A stretch of 64,000 nucleotides of DNA, taken from NCBI GenBank assembly GCA_005406025.1, contig BGZK01001248.1, positions 1 to 64,000 on the forward strand. Direction: 5' to 3'. Position numbers and translations under genes: made by a program. The notes below the pieces were generated by a model, which had not been told where the DNA came from, searched no databases, and was given only the letters and a program-made list of their open reading frames with translations. How positions within the stretch are numbered: position 1 is the stretch's first letter; every line of letters starts with the position of its first letter. The DNA is from Eumeta japonica. Its lineage: Eukaryota; Arthropoda; Insecta; Lepidoptera; Psychidae. Positions 34,441 through 46,450 of this stretch are shown one piece after another.

Positions 34441-36539
34441 AATGTGATGTGTGTTTATTTTGTGCAAAAACATGGATCGATGTACGAACGGTTTGTAAGT
34501 AGAGCGCGGGTTGTTGTAGTACGTCGGTAATTGTACTGGTAAGTCCGGATTTATCTTTTTTAACGTAAACAAGAACTGTATACCTTCATAAATGTGTCAC
34601 TTTTCAGTTCAATGGAATCGCTGGCTATGCCACCATTACCCCCACTCTAGTACCTCCTACCTCCCCCCCCTCAGAGGGTGTCCTAAACAGCGAATAAATG
34701 TCGGGGAGGGCCGAGAGGAGGATTAAATTTGACAATTTTCTCGATTTGAATTGGACTAGTTTTGAATAGACAAATAATCACGGTATTGCCTTCACCTTAA
34801 AAAATATTAGTTCACTATCCAAAATAAGTAATATCAGTACATTTGTAATACAATGTAATACGTATAAAACTCTATTTGCTTGTATACTCTAGAATTTTCT
34901 ATGAAATTATGAACAAAATTATTTGGAACAGTAATGGTTATTGTTTACAATTTGAAAGTTTTCAACGATGATTTATTAAAATTTTATGTTACAGGTCCTT
35001 CTTATATTGCAAAAAGCTACACAAGGAAGACCCATATTAGAATAGGTCGGTAGCCCTACAACGGCTTACTTGAAACAATCGTGTGCTAAGTTAAAACTAA
35101 GTGTAGAAAACCAAAATATTGAATTAACTATAGAAAATGTTATTAAAGCTGCAGTTTAGAGAAGAAAATGTATTTCACACCTAATTGATAACAATTTTAT
35201 CATATTACCTGTAGGTATTTTTTATCATGAACCCGAGATAGGAACTTCTGTATCACTTCCCGCATTGCCTCATTTATTACAATTACTAGTTAAAGTTTTG
35301 TATTCTATATATTTTATTCTCTAATATTTATTTTTAGGAAATTTATTCTCTTATAGCATTATTTCGTTCACGAGCGTCGCACAATAATAAATAAAAGTGT
35401 ACTTCCATCGGTTATTACTGAATTCATAGTTCTTCGATATACATTATCGAGCCTAAACACACTGACCTTCATGATAAATTGCATTTCACATGTGACAGCC
35501 GGATATTTACTAGAATAATCTGTAGTGCTTTTATATTTATCATTACTCATGTAGATATTATAATGGTTTATTAATATTCTAATTATTTTAGATATTTAAG
35601 TACAATAATTTATTACTTCGTTTATTTCACGGTTTCTATATTGCTTGAATTTTTCGCACGCAATTGCAAGCCAACAAACATTAATATTTTGTTTTTTAAA
35701 AAAACTGGAGATTTAGTAATCTGTGTTTGTCTAAATTAATATATATGCCAAACTTTGTTATTTCTTATATGGAAAATGTTATAACCTCAGTATTGGTAAC
35801 AGGTTTTGTGATGATTTTTAAGAACTTAGTTAATATTTGCTACATACTTAATTATACATTAGTTTTTCTTACATGCGAAAGTGGAATAGCCCCCATACCT
35901 ACAATTGGCCCATCACTGATTATTGTGAAAAGTAATATATTAAATTTTGTCAAATTTTAATGAAATCTTGTAAATTTCGTATTTTTCTCTGAATAACTTT
36001 GTTTATATTTACTACTCTTCAGTAACAATTCGCGAAAAAATAAAACATTGGCATAAGAAGGGTGACTTATTAGGGAAAATCGCTAGTTTAACGAATGAAG
36101 CCAAGAAATCACTAGAGGCAAGAAAGATCAGCAACGTGGAGATGAAACGACAGAACAGCATCAGAATTTATAAGAATCAATTAAATGTGGTATTCTCGTC
36201 TGCGGAGCTGTCACCATAAAACATCAGGAACGTCCAGTGGTTTTAACGTAACATCTTGGGTAATATTCATACGTGTACCCATAAACTATGGAGTAGGCCG
36301 ATTTGGTTGATGGCGTCATACGTCAAATACGTCATCATTTCTAAGAGGACACGGGACGGTTTTGTAACATGGCAACTTTTCCTAATAATTTAGTCTCAAG
36401 AACTCCGAGTCGTTTTTTAAAAGGAATATGATTTATTTATTCGTATTTGTGATTAAAAATCTGCGTACATTTTTCTCAGTGTGCGCTCTTCCGGCCGTCT
36501 GTCTGTTTGAGTTGAGACCTGTTAGGTACAAATAATATG

Positions 36540-36960
36540 AAATTGTACAGTGAATAAAGGTGTCTGTCTGTCCGAAAGTAGTGGAGTTCGGCACCGTATG
36601 ACCGAACACGATGAAAGTTGGTACATGTATTTATGCAATCTATTTTAGCAGTTGCCCCCGACTTCGACCGCGTTTCGTAATACCAAAATGAACTACTACA
36701 CCAATTCTAAAAACTCTTTCACCTATAAAAAGCTAGACTATACTCAAGTAATAACATCTAAATTTTGTTTTGACACTAGCATTTGCCTCGGCTTCTTACA
36801 AATCGGAACCGTGACCGACAACGGTATTGGAATTGAAAGCGAGAAGGAGATCAGAAGTGATGGCGAGGTCGTTCAATGTACAAAAATAAGAGGTCCACAT
36901 TAAACATACACGCGGGCGAAACCGGGATGGGAAGCTACTTGGAATACAAAATAGGTTTGC
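36540..36960 (+). repeat. lepidopteran dispersed repeat with embedded minisatellite
   Basis: 'gtggagttcggcaccgtatg' and 'cgaaccgtgaccgac'-type units near 36790-36890 (ATCGGAACCGTGACCGACAA, GGAATTGAAAGCGAGAAGG) are related to the arrays at 23790 and 52720. The surrounding text looks like eroded LINE-derived DNA. The 83-codon frame here is a product of the minisatellite. Confidence 0.45.
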
Positions 36961-37156
36961 GCTGCTCCTCATAATAGTCTAAGTGGTGTAATAAAATTTA
37001 AGTTTAAAGTAGTACTCAGTTTGACCATCGCATAAAAATCTTAATTTTTGGCATACCGAGATATGAGTACGAATTAATGTATGAGTGATAATTGATAGAA
37101 GAACATTGGATACTTATCTTGAAACAAAAGATTTGAAACAACTTTTTTTTCTGTAG

Positions 37157-37227
37157 CCCTTCAAGGTTCCTTAGACAACGTCGCTGCTCTACATGATCTC
37201 GACGATGTCAACATCGAAGTGGTCTGA
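37157..37227 (+). CDS. candidate terminal coding exon (…DLDDVNIEVV*)
   Basis: A good plus-strand acceptor (ACTTTTTTTTCTGTAG, ending 37156) opens a frame that ends in TGA at 37225-37227, with a poly(A)-type AATAAA four bases later (37231-37236). The peptide is LQGSLDNVAALHDLDDVNIE then VV: acidic, with a hydrophobic C-terminus that could suit a PDZ-binding tail. It joins in phase to the exon at 32703-32718. No family is recognised. A caution is that the minus strand also has an acceptor here (TTATTGTTTCAG at 37238-37227), so the exon could belong to a non-coding minus transcript. Confidence 0.4.
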
Positions 37228-37442
37228 AACAATAAAAATATATATATATTAATTTCTGCATTGTTAGAGGTAAAGGCAAAAAATAATCCATAAACAAGGG
37301 ATCCAAAGAGAGACTCAAAATAAGTACACCGAATACAGATGCCACCAACAACAAAGACTTAGTTAACATTCGGACCACTAATTTCATGTCTCAATACAGT
37401 CAGCGGGGCGGATCAGAAGAACATTTTGGTGTAATGAATTAA

Positions 37443-37680
37443 AAAATCAAATCAAATCAAATCAAATCTAAAATATGTTTATTTCGTAGATAATAGAAAT
37501 TACATTTAAAATGGGTCATAAACAGCTGTTTTCGACATTGAAATTACCACCCATTCCAAATGCTGATTCACGTGGCAAAGCTACCTGTGCAATGTAATTG
37601 TTTCTACATGGCCGTAAAGTGATGCAAGGACAATTGGATTGAGACACCTTTTCGCATGGCTTGACGAAGTAACTGAGGGG
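37443..37680 (-). repeat. LINE 3' end with (GATTT)n tail, copy 2
   Basis: Same tail and 3' end as at 13367: on the minus strand '..ctacgaaataaacatatttta' then GATTTGATTTGATTTGATTT (37468-37443). The matching inner phrase is 'acccattccaaatgctgattca' at 37550. The minus-strand open frame running to 37857 is probably part of the decayed LINE but no reverse-transcriptase motif survives. Confidence 0.7.
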
Positions 37681-38089
37681 TCTTAAAAAAATGTTTGAAC
37701 TGCGCATTTCGTGGTAGGTGACTTTAAGACTATCACAACGCGCTGGCGACTTATGGATCGACATAAAGGAATAACAAACCTGTGCATCTCCTTTTGGCAA
37801 CTTACGGCCTATCAGAAAAATTATAAGCTGTGCACTCCGTATCAGCGATTTATGCACTATAAAAAAAAAACGTAAGACTGCAAACTTATTAATCTGTGCT
37901 TATAAGATGGCGAAAGATGCCGCGCAATCAATGATATATCGAAAGTTTAGTGTACGGTGGTGTATGATTAGAAAAAATACATATTTGACCAAATTTAAGC
38001 TTAATTGGTAGATTTGTATAGAAATCTAGCAATATAGGTATTTGGTTCAATAGCGGAGCTTTTAAAGGAATTTACCATATCACAGTCTC

Positions 38090-38600
38090 AGTATTCGGGT
38101 ACGTTCCGAAAATACCATTCGTTCAAAAGGTTTTGTATAATATGTACGTGGCATATAACGCGGCTCTCACCATGATAGCACCCGCTACTCTCGAGGAATT
38201 TTGATGGAACTTGACATACTTATTCTTCAGGTAATCACCTTGGACAGGTTTGAAAATGAACAACATCGGCCGATTAGTTTAGAAATGGTCGTCATTTATA
38301 ATTTTCAAAATATCAAAAAATGCTATTTTTTGACTTGTTCGTTGAATAACTTTTAAAAGATTCGATTTAGCTCAGTTTTGGGAATTTTTGCATTAATTCA
38401 TATAACTCTGTATATTGTAAATATCAGGGAGATATCATCTTCCACTTCGAATACCGAACAGTATTTTTTTAAAAAGATTTTCGATACTAGGAAGTGTGAA
38501 GTGTCATCCTTGTTAACCGACTTTAAAGAAGAAGGAGGTACTATATCTGACTGTATGTTTTTTACGTATTCGCAGTACTAATTTCGTCCAATTGTGACAA
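38090..38600 (+). repeat. eroded retroelement fragment with 'AACCGACTTTAAAGAAGAAGGAGG' motif
   Basis: The phrases 'gaacaacatcggccgattag' and 'gttaaccgactttaaagaag' are typical of a dispersed lepidopteran repeat whose consensus carries AACCGACTTCAAAAAAGGAGG. The local 67-codon frame is the usual chance reading of that repeat. Confidence 0.5.
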
Positions 38601-39360
38601 TTGTACAACCAATTTCAAACATATAATGTGTTTGAACTCCTTTTTTAATTATTCAAGTTCTTGCGTCTGGTAGTTATCATCTTATGCTGCTGAGCTGGGA
38701 AGTCAGGAAGCCACAGTTAGCTATTAGCTAAAGACAGGAGCTATGAGCTGGAAAACCACATTACTCTTTAACGGTTAGAAGTTAAAGATATTGCGATTTT
38801 TCGCCAGAAACTGTACCTCAATGGTAGATACACCTACTATAAGTAAAATTAAAATTAAGTACTTAATAATCTGCCTATATATTTTCATTCATTTATATAA
38901 TTCCAGCACACAATTTTAGCAGGAACACGTCGGAACTTTTTAGCGACAGCGGTAAAAACAGGGAAAATTCGTTTAATGTGGAAGGGAGTGGTAACGCGAT
39001 CTGTATGAATTTTAGAACATTTATTATCATTATACTTATGATTTATAATATAGAGAATAAGTATAATTTATATACTTTGTGTAAGTATAATTTGGTAGTT
39101 GTACTCCAACTAAGAATGTAAAGACCCTGGACTGATTTTCAGTGGACAATATATTCGGGATCAGAACTGCTTTTCCATTTGCCCCGTACAAAAGTAAAGG
39201 AGATTCCAGGCCATTTTTATTAATCATTGATTAGTTCACGTGCGAAATGGTTAAATGAAGAAATTCGATAACTAAACATTGCAAAATAAATTAAAATTTA
39301 AATAAAAGTAACCTTCAAAAACTTATTCAGATAATTGTTTAGACAAACCTCAAAAACAAG

Positions 39361-39531
39361 TAATTAGTTGTTTTTGGAGTCGGTTCCAGATAAATCAAGG
39401 CAAAAAAAACATACAGTCTATAAACATGAATATGAACCGTTAAATATGGGATCAAAAAGATGTTCTTCTAAGGAGACATAATTGTGTTTGATTTATCTTT
39501 AGCCGGAACCGACTCCAAAAACAACCAATTG
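39361..39531. repeat. inverted repeat with GTTTTTGGAGTCGGTTCC arms
   Basis: The left arm (39361-39399) and right arm (39487-39531) are complementary over TTGTTTTTGGAGTCGGTTCC and AGATAAATCAA, with a three-base insertion in one arm; the loop is about 90 bases. A third half-copy, 'tatgtttggagtctgtttcg', follows directly. It may be a foldback element or two inverted insertions of one repeat. Confidence 0.65.
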
Positions 39532-40870
39532 GTTATGTTTGGAGTCTGTTTCGACGATTACTTAAATAGATTTTAAAATGTGGTTTCATCTTTTTTTAAT
39601 TACTTATTTTAATAACCGTAAGATAGACGAGCCTCGACGCCGTCGTGCACATCGATTGTTTAATTAGTACATTTTACGAGAAGGAGACATTCGTTGCTCT
39701 TTGATCGGTTTTAACTCTGACATACGATTGATAATTCGCATATCATTAATTTTGATGTACGGACACTTTCAGTGTCACCTAACAGATATTGTGGCGGTCG
39801 TCAACGTCAGCGAATATAACGTGGACAATGCACAGATATTGATGTATTTTTTGACAATGTCTTGATTTAGCGGGGTTATTCACACGCCGTCCCTTAAACA
39901 ACAACGACGTATTTCATGAGAAATGAAATAAGACAAATTAAAAGCTTTAACAAAAAATAAAAAAGTTTCGGGTTATTCGCGTACAAAAAGTCCCCGTCAA
40001 ACAAAGACCTACGCACATCCTCCTCACAATGCAGCGTTGTTACGGCGCGAACAAAAAAGGAAAAAAAAAACCTAAAGAAAGACCCGTTACCTTTAAAAAA
40101 CCGTTTTTGGCGAAAAAAAAACCCAATCGCGCAATTTCTGCCGTGCGCCATCTGCCGTCCGTTCCCACGACCGAGTCGGGGCTGAGCCGGCACCTGTTCT
40201 TACACAAGATGGGATATGTTATAAAATAATTATACCTACTTCTCGTATTAAAATTATGAAACCAAAAGTGGATCTATCTGTCTGTTTGTTCGTTTGATAA
40301 ACACTAATGACTAAACCGCTGAACCGATTACGATGACATTTGATCGAATGGTGTACTCATCATCTTTAGAATATGCTCTAAGAAAAGGCGTCTATCCATT
40401 GCCGACGCCAGCCATCAGCGGGCGTCGCGATGCCATCCAGCATCAGAGCTGAAGACACTCTTAGACACAGGATATACGCGTAGCTTTCGAGAGCAAAGCC
40501 GGAATTCAAATGATAATAACAATGATAATTCTTTATTTCCTCCGCGATAGCTTAAGGACATAAAGTTACATCAAAGTGACAATAAGAATCATGGTGAGGG
40601 CGGAACTTGATTGTGAGTGTAAGTGTTTATCTGTACGCGGGGAACAGCGGTTGGGGGGTTTGTTTGTGCATTTTGAAATTCAGGATCAGTTTTGAATATT
40701 TTTTTAGGGCATTTCTTTTGTGCGTGTAATTCATTTAACTCATGAGAGCAGTCGGCGACAATCAGTAAACTTAAACTGTATGTAACCTTCGACGTTATAT
40801 TACATCAGCCCTTAACGATTCCTCTGCCGAGGCGTATGCTATCACGATCTTTTTATTTCAGAGCGAAGTA

Positions 40871-40993
40871 CTAGGCCCTTAAGCCACCCGCGCCGGCCGG
40901 CGTGGCGCTGCCGACGCCCGCTGTCGGCGGCGTGATGATGGCCATGTAACGTCGTGCATGATGTGTATGTTTGCAACTATTTTCATCTATTAA
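40871..40993 (-). CDS. candidate terminal coding exon (…TPAGAGGLRA*) with poly(A) signal
   Basis: On the minus strand an excellent acceptor (TTACATTTCCTGCAG) opens a 40-codon frame in phase 0, ending TAG at 40873-40871. AATAAA follows 13 bases later (40857-40852). The peptide reads LIDENSCKHTHHARRYMAII then TPPTAGVGSATPAGAGGLRA. The last 24 codons almost all end in G or C, unlike the AT-rich setting, which argues for selection or a GC-rich origin. The protein is not recognised. Its phase is compatible with direct joining to the membrane-anchor exon at 61171-61073. Alternative frames through the GC-rich part are also open, so the coding call is moderate. Confidence 0.5.
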   Translation of the reverse strand, partial: LIDENSCKHTHHARRYMAIITPPTAGVGSATPAGAGGLRA

Positions 40994-41129
40994 CTGCAGG
41001 AAATGTAATAGTTTTGAAAAAATATGTGAATGTTCTGTGATTTCTTTTTCTTTACGAATAACTTTTAAATAGAAAAACTGGTAAGAACAAGAGAAGCGAG
41101 CAGTATAATAAAGAGAGACGATGTCGCCC

Positions 41130-41560
41130 GATACGGACTTTGGCTGCCGACGGTCGACGGGAGCGACATCTTCACGTGCTCTCCGAGGCACAGGACGCGT
41201 TTGTTTTTATTTCGTCAGGTTAATCCTCATTTCTCAATTCCTCCGTCAGCAGGATTCGAACACGATGCCCGGAAGTCCGAAAGCAAACCGATTAGCCTGT
41301 ATTATGCATAATAACGATAGCTTGTATTCCGGTGCAACGTTCGGCGTATGCTTTATTGTGGTAATTAGTCGTTTCGAAAGCCCACACGCGGCGCTGCGGT
41401 GGCGCTGCAGGCGTCCGCGTCCATTGTGCAGGGAGAGAAACGGAACGGGGGCGGGGGCGCGCCGCGCGACGCGGGCGCAGCCGCGGGCGGTCGCCGGTAT
41501 CGTGTGTATTATTACAATAGGCTCGAGATGTTCGCATCCCTCTCTTAAAGAAACCACATA
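41130..41560. other. CpG-rich segment with tRNA-like remnant
   Basis: A GC-rich block, densest at 41385-41500. Near 41250-41300 the minus strand reads GTGTTCGAATCC preceded by a tRNA-like 'cttccgggcatc', but the T-stem does not pair, so this is at most a SINE remnant. Long overlapping frames on both strands are Arg/Ala/Pro-rich and lack splice sites; they are treated as composition effects. Confidence 0.35.
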
Positions 41561-42877
41561 ATTATTAAATTATGAATTCTATATGGCATTACAGATAACT
41601 CCTCGAATTGTCAGTCAGTAATTAATAGATTAATTATTGGTTTTGCTTCCGTAAAATATTTTTTTACAAACATTTTACTCATAAACGCTGACATCTGGCG
41701 ACGAAATAAAATATAAAGTATTTTTCGCGTGCCGGCGGTTCCAACCAATTTTTATGACGCCGCTTGCGCCTCTATATAACCTCCCTAAAAAAAGACGTTC
41801 TAGATCCGTTTCCTAATTTTTAAGTGTAATATAACCAAGATCAAAAAGTAATAACCACTGAGAGGTTATAAACAAAATAATATACACACTTTTTGTGGGA
41901 ATTATTGGCACGAGTTCGCCTAGCGTACCATAATGCTGATTCTTTACGACAGAGGATGGCGTTATTGAGTAGTTTTAACTCAACTCGTCTGCGCCGGCGC
42001 CGGCGCGCAGAGCTATCGAGGTGTGCCTGCACATCGTGAGGACTGTACCGAGCGCACTGAGTGGGACTCCCTCGATTGTAAATCTTCAGGTAGCGGATGG
42101 CGTAGTGGCACCTCCTTGGTGCCGAAGACCGGCAGACGAAATGTCTTCAGTCAATGACGAAGGATCTCACTATTTTCCGATAACAGTAAATATTATATTT
42201 ATTGTGACAAAGAAACATATTGTAGTATTTAGAACACTTATGCCAACAAAACAATGTGTCTTATTCAATATTTAGAAGTTAGGCGGTAATCAATCCATCA
42301 GATCAAAGACTGGGTGCGTCTCGAATGGGATATTTAAATATTTTATAATGACATTAAAATTAATATTTTTGAATTATGTATTAAAAACCACTTAACACGT
42401 GATATCGCGTAATTTTGAGAAAGATAAGACGCAATTACTTCCTCATGAACTGTGTATATAATAATTAGAATACCTTTTAATTTTTCAAGGCAGTGCTAGC
42501 ACACACAATCTTCTAATGGTTCCCATAATTACTCCAATATTAGATTGATTTTAAATCATTTGTTATAATTAGTCCATTATATTTTTTGGCGATAGAGTTG
42601 TAATTTAGAAGGCTAAAATACAACTTTGTCATCACATTTTATACCCTTATTTTTGTAGTCCGCGATAAGCGTTTGCAAGTGTTTTACGAAAATGCTGCGT
42701 CGGCTTTACGCAATAATTTATATTGACTTAAATTTTATACAAATAAGTGATGTAAATAAACTATATTATTTCATTATTTACATGGTCAAGAGTTGCCTTA
42801 AATGTAATAATCTGTGAGCACTTCAAAAGTCGGAATCTTTTACACCTCTACCGTTCCCCGTTCATAAATATGATATG

Positions 42878-42965
42878 AAAATCAAATGAAAAATAGCTTT
42901 ATTTCATAGATAATAGAATTGCACTTGAAATACGCCATCAACGAATTCATACTGATAACTTTACG
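42878..42965 (-). repeat. LINE 3' end, copy 3 (short)
   Basis: 'atagctttatttcatagata' and 'gcacttgaaatacgccatca' match the ends at 13390 and 37475. The tail here is only one or two ATCAAATG units. Confidence 0.6.
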
Positions 42966-43039
42966 TAAATAATTAAAATTGTATTAATCTAAATAAAAAA
43001 AAAATCAGTGCTATCAACATAAAGCCTTCTCCACAGCAG

Positions 43040-43300
43040 CACAGCCGCAGTGTAGCTACACAAGTCTATGTACGGCGTCGGTCTACCGCACGTCTAGACG
43101 CGGCGCGGGCGGCGGGCGGGCGGGGCGCAAACAACCTCGGGGCAAGGGGCGCGGGGCGCGGGCGCGTCTAGACGATCAGCTGATCGAAACTGTTGCTGTG
43201 CCGCGTCCTCGCGCTCCCGACTACCAACTCCGCGGCGCTCCGGTGGTGGCGCCGACGCCCGCCGGCGGGCCTCGTCCCTTTAGCGATGCAAGTGCGGGTA
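43040..43300. promoter_or_regulatory. CpG-rich block with two CGTCTAGACG palindromes and a 14-bp palindrome
   Basis: The densest CpG island of this part. CGTCTAGACG occurs at 43091-43100 and again at 43165-43174; the second copy overlaps CGATCAGCTGATCG (43173-43186), a perfect palindrome with a CAGCTG E-box at its centre. The block lacks a coding frame with splice sites. Repeated palindromes in a CpG island suggest binding sites for dimeric factors. It could be a promoter of a minus-strand transcript toward let-7. Confidence 0.4.
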
Positions 43301-43329
43301 TCTTGCTATCTTAAGTGAGCAATTTTGGT

Positions 43330-43332
<3 letters not shown>

Positions 43333-43381
<49 letters not shown>
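43333..43381. repeat. (TA)n microsatellite
   Basis: About 49 bases of uninterrupted TA directly beside the CpG island. Confidence 0.95.
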
Positions 43382-43382
<1 letters not shown>

Positions 43383-43699
43383 TGGGTATTTCGGAAATGA
43401 CAGTGACGATTTATGTGCCAATTATTACCTTGATAAGGTGTCACTTTTAAAGTTTACCTACATAGGTGCATTCCCTTAAAAAACGAGATGAAAGTTCTAA
43501 ACATTGGTCTGTTTAGTGCGATTTAGTAGAATTTCGAGGTGATTATATCGATGCTGTGCTCGACCCTCGCAAACACAAACGGCACTGACCATATAAACTA
43601 CAGACAGTTCTATACGTCTCGTGTCGTGCACCCCAAGTATTTATTGTTGGAAATGAATACGAGCAACTTTTCCCCCGGGCGGTCGTCACATTCTCGCGG

Positions 43700-43990
43700 A
43701 TAACACGAAAGGCGCCGTGCAAAGCTCGGTCGCCCGGGTACTAATATATTTACACGAAAGATAATTAATCTCCGTGCGCGGCGATCGTGCGCCAGGGGGC
43801 GCCACCGCGGCCGGACGTCCTGCGAAAGTCGCGGACGTCGACAGAGAACAGACATGACCCGAGGCCCGAGATAGAATTATCGGCGGTGCGGGTCGCGGCC
43901 GGGCGCCGCCCGTGACCCGCTGCGCGCTCTCGCGTCGCCCTCGCCTGACCCCTGCCCCCACTTACCCCATTTTCTGCCGTCCCGTCTTAT
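43700..43990 (-). promoter_or_regulatory. CpG-rich block with CTCF-like motif and a strong minus-strand donor
   Basis: GCCAGGGGGCGCCACC (about 43791-43806) matches the core recognised by CTCF (AGGGGGCGC), the insulator protein conserved between insects and vertebrates. At 43966 the minus strand has a strong donor, AAAATGGG|GTAAGTGG, which would fit a first exon ending two bases after an ATG G. No matching coding exon was found, so it is listed as promoter/first-exon DNA of a minus-strand transcript of unknown nature. Confidence 0.4.
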
Positions 43991-44170
43991 CGGTGAAATG
44001 TTTTTAACGCGATTGCGCTTAAAATAAACAAACCGATAATTGCTCCGTAATTATGCTTACGTTTATTTTCATACGTACTTTCACGGTTTGTTTTGTACCT
44101 GACGAGAATTAGGTAAGCCGGTTCTAACGTAGCTCAGAATAGTCTTTTTACTCGAGTCAAACGAAGACAC

Positions 44171-44311
44171 TTACCCCGCCGTCGGGGAGGACGTTGAGCC
44201 GTCGGCGCCGGTCTTCGTCGCCTCAATACGCGATGAGATTGTGGAAGAGTAGAGGTCTACAGTGGGGTCAAAAATAGTGGCCTCGGAGCCATCATTCGCA
44301 GCGGTGATCAT
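44171..44311 (-). CDS. 46-codon open frame of unknown nature (MITAANDGSE…)
   Basis: On the minus strand ATG at 44311 opens a 46-residue frame that reads MITAANDGSEATIFDPTVDL then YSSTISSRIEATKTGADGST and SSPTAG, ending in TAA. The composition looks protein-like. Its last codon lies inside a strong donor (GGCGGG|GTAAGTGTC, exon end 44175), so it could equally be an exon spliced onward in phase 2. There is also an AG after a pyrimidine-poor tract at about 44261. It may be a host exon, a small ORF, or a fragment of a mobile element; no family is recognised. Confidence 0.3.
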   Translation of the reverse strand: MITAANDGSEATIFDPTVDLYSSTISSRIEATKTGADGSTSSPTAG

Positions 44312-45850
44312 ATTTCGACTCGTAAGCCTCACTCCCGTGATCCACGAGGGGGCTCTGCGGTGTTGTCCGTCCGTCTGTTACGACTGTTTTCTTACAGCAG
44401 TAGTTAAATTGGAACGTACGTGAGATACTACTACTATATGTATGGTTAAAAATTAAGTTATGCATCGAGCATGACGAACAAATATAATTTCGACGGGCAC
44501 TGTTTATGCTTTCAGTGTTGATGGTATATATAAAAAAAAGTCAATATATCATCTAAACAATTTTTAATAATGATGCATACACAAAAACCGAGTTTTTTTA
44601 ATTTTATTATCGGTCTCATGTACATAGTTTGAGATTGACCATAGACTAGTATGCATTCAAGTTATAGTCTACACAGGTGTAACGCATTAATTCGCACGAA
44701 TTCGTGATATAGATAGTAACCCTTATAGACCTATTATATTATTATTAACAAATGTAAACAATTGAGAAACTAGTGTAGCGCCGAGAAATGTCATATATCG
44801 ATGTTATACTTTGTTCCTTAGCAAATATGCAGTAATAGTAAAGTGTGATGTTCATACACTGTAATCATTTTGGATCAAAGTTACAAATTATAATGTATTA
44901 TAGGCAATGACTGAATTATAGGGAGTGCTAGGATCACCACGGTTGGTTAGTTAAATTAATAAATATCTGAGTTCAGACTCCACTGATTTTTCCCTTTGAA
45001 TTTACCTACTTAGTTAAGTGATACAATACAGATTATTCTCCTGTGTATACACAGGACAAAAACGTAAAAAGCATAAATAATCGTAAGGCACAACTATAAA
45101 TATTAATTACACAACGCGTAGTACCCCAGTTTCTTATGTAGCTGACACATACATCTACATCGCGCGCATGCACGACGCCATCATATTCTGTTGCTTTGTA
45201 TCGTTGTGTCGTTCTCTTTTTTTCTTCTCTTATGTAGGGAGAATAAGAAAGAGCGCTACACATTTAGATATACGAGTCTTTCTTCACTCTCATTTCTCGT
45301 CCGATTATCGATTAGCGTCTATGAAGCGTCACTTCAAAAATCATAAGTAAAAGATAAAAGGACACGGCCCTTTTTAAAGGTCCTAACAATCAGGGTTACT
45401 GTCCGCTGTTGGTGGTCGAGACTTTGGACCTCTGTAACTGCGCGCGCGCAAACCGAGTGGAGTAAATAAATGAATTTATAGTCCAGGGCTATGCGGCAAA
45501 CTGTGTGTTTGTATATGTGGATTCATTTCACTTTGACCGACGTAAACATAAATAAACATGCAAACACGAACTTATAATTCACTCAAAAAACTGTTATCAC
45601 GGAAATTTGTTAAAATACACAATTTCCGTTTCAATTTATTATTACTATTTTGTATTGCACAGTTATTTATTGCGTTTTCCAATTTATTAAAACTTTAATG
45701 CCAAAACGGCCGATAAAATAATTTATATTAACTTAGATGCATTTATGTACACTAACACATTATTGTGTATGATTATTAGCTACCATGGACAAACAATGTG
45801 AGAACGAGACGTGTTATTCTTTAATGCGGGGGCACCCGCCAGCCCCTCAC

Positions 45851-45934
45851 CGCCGCCCATCGACACAGCAAAGCGACCGCTCCCACGGTCCGGAGACGCT
45901 CGTACGTGCCGAGTAATCATACAACGCCAGTACT
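45851..45934 (-). CDS. exon-like segment, possibly repeat-derived
   Basis: The minus strand has an acceptor-like 'gtttaatctcag' and an 84-nt segment ending in a strong donor (GGGCGGCG|GTGAGGGG). In phase 2 it reads VLALYDYSARTSVSGPWERS then LCCVDGRR; a second frame is open too. Both the GC-rich composition and the presence of two open frames are compatible with a transposon fragment. It does not fit in phase with the other minus-strand candidates nearby without extra exons. Confidence 0.2.
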
Positions 45935-46199
45935 CTGAGATTAAACATATTCTGTTTTCCCTTGAGGAAGTAAAGAGCTTACATAATTTTAAAAGGCGGG
46001 TAAAAAAATGTAAACGAGTCAGACGCACGTTTTCGAGTTCGATCATAGTCTGAATAAGTTACGGTCGACGGCAAGAAGGGCATTTTAGGATGTTTCAGCG
46101 GTACATGGTAGCGCGAAAGGGACGGGTCGGTATTTATTTTATGGTTTATATATAAAGAGAGACGGCGAACAAGAGAGAACACGAGACTCGTCACAATCC

Positions 46200-46450
46200 C
46201 GTCTTTGCCGCCGCAAACCACCGATCCGGAAGAATACAGCGGGAGGGTGTGCCTACCTCTACACAGTGCGCAGCGCATACGCAATAATAATTGCAATCCT
46301 TCGGCGTGACATATGTTTTGCGAGGACTCGACACGGGTTCACCGGCGGCGGGTGGGCGGCGGGGGGCGGGCGCCGGCCCCCCGCGCCCGCGCGCCCCGCC
46401 CGGCCGTTGACCGGCGGACGCGACCTGCCTTCATAATTCTGCACGTCTCG
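46200..46450. other. extremely GC-rich segment
   Basis: The centre (46335-46425) is almost purely G and C with runs such as 'ggcggcggggggcgggcgcc'. No frame with splice sites is supportable. It could form G-quadruplexes or be part of a promoter; its G-rich strand is plus at 46345-46370 and minus at 46375-46400. Confidence 0.4.

Noticed and set aside
37227..37238. Minus-strand acceptor TTATTGTTTCAG facing the plus-strand terminal exon.
   Set aside because: The minus reading gives only 18 codons before a stop and no donor of quality, so the plus reading was preferred, with reservations.
41250..41300. tRNA-like T-loop GTGTTCGAATCC on the minus strand.
   Set aside because: T-stem and acceptor stem do not pair and no anticodon arm is found; at most a SINE remnant.
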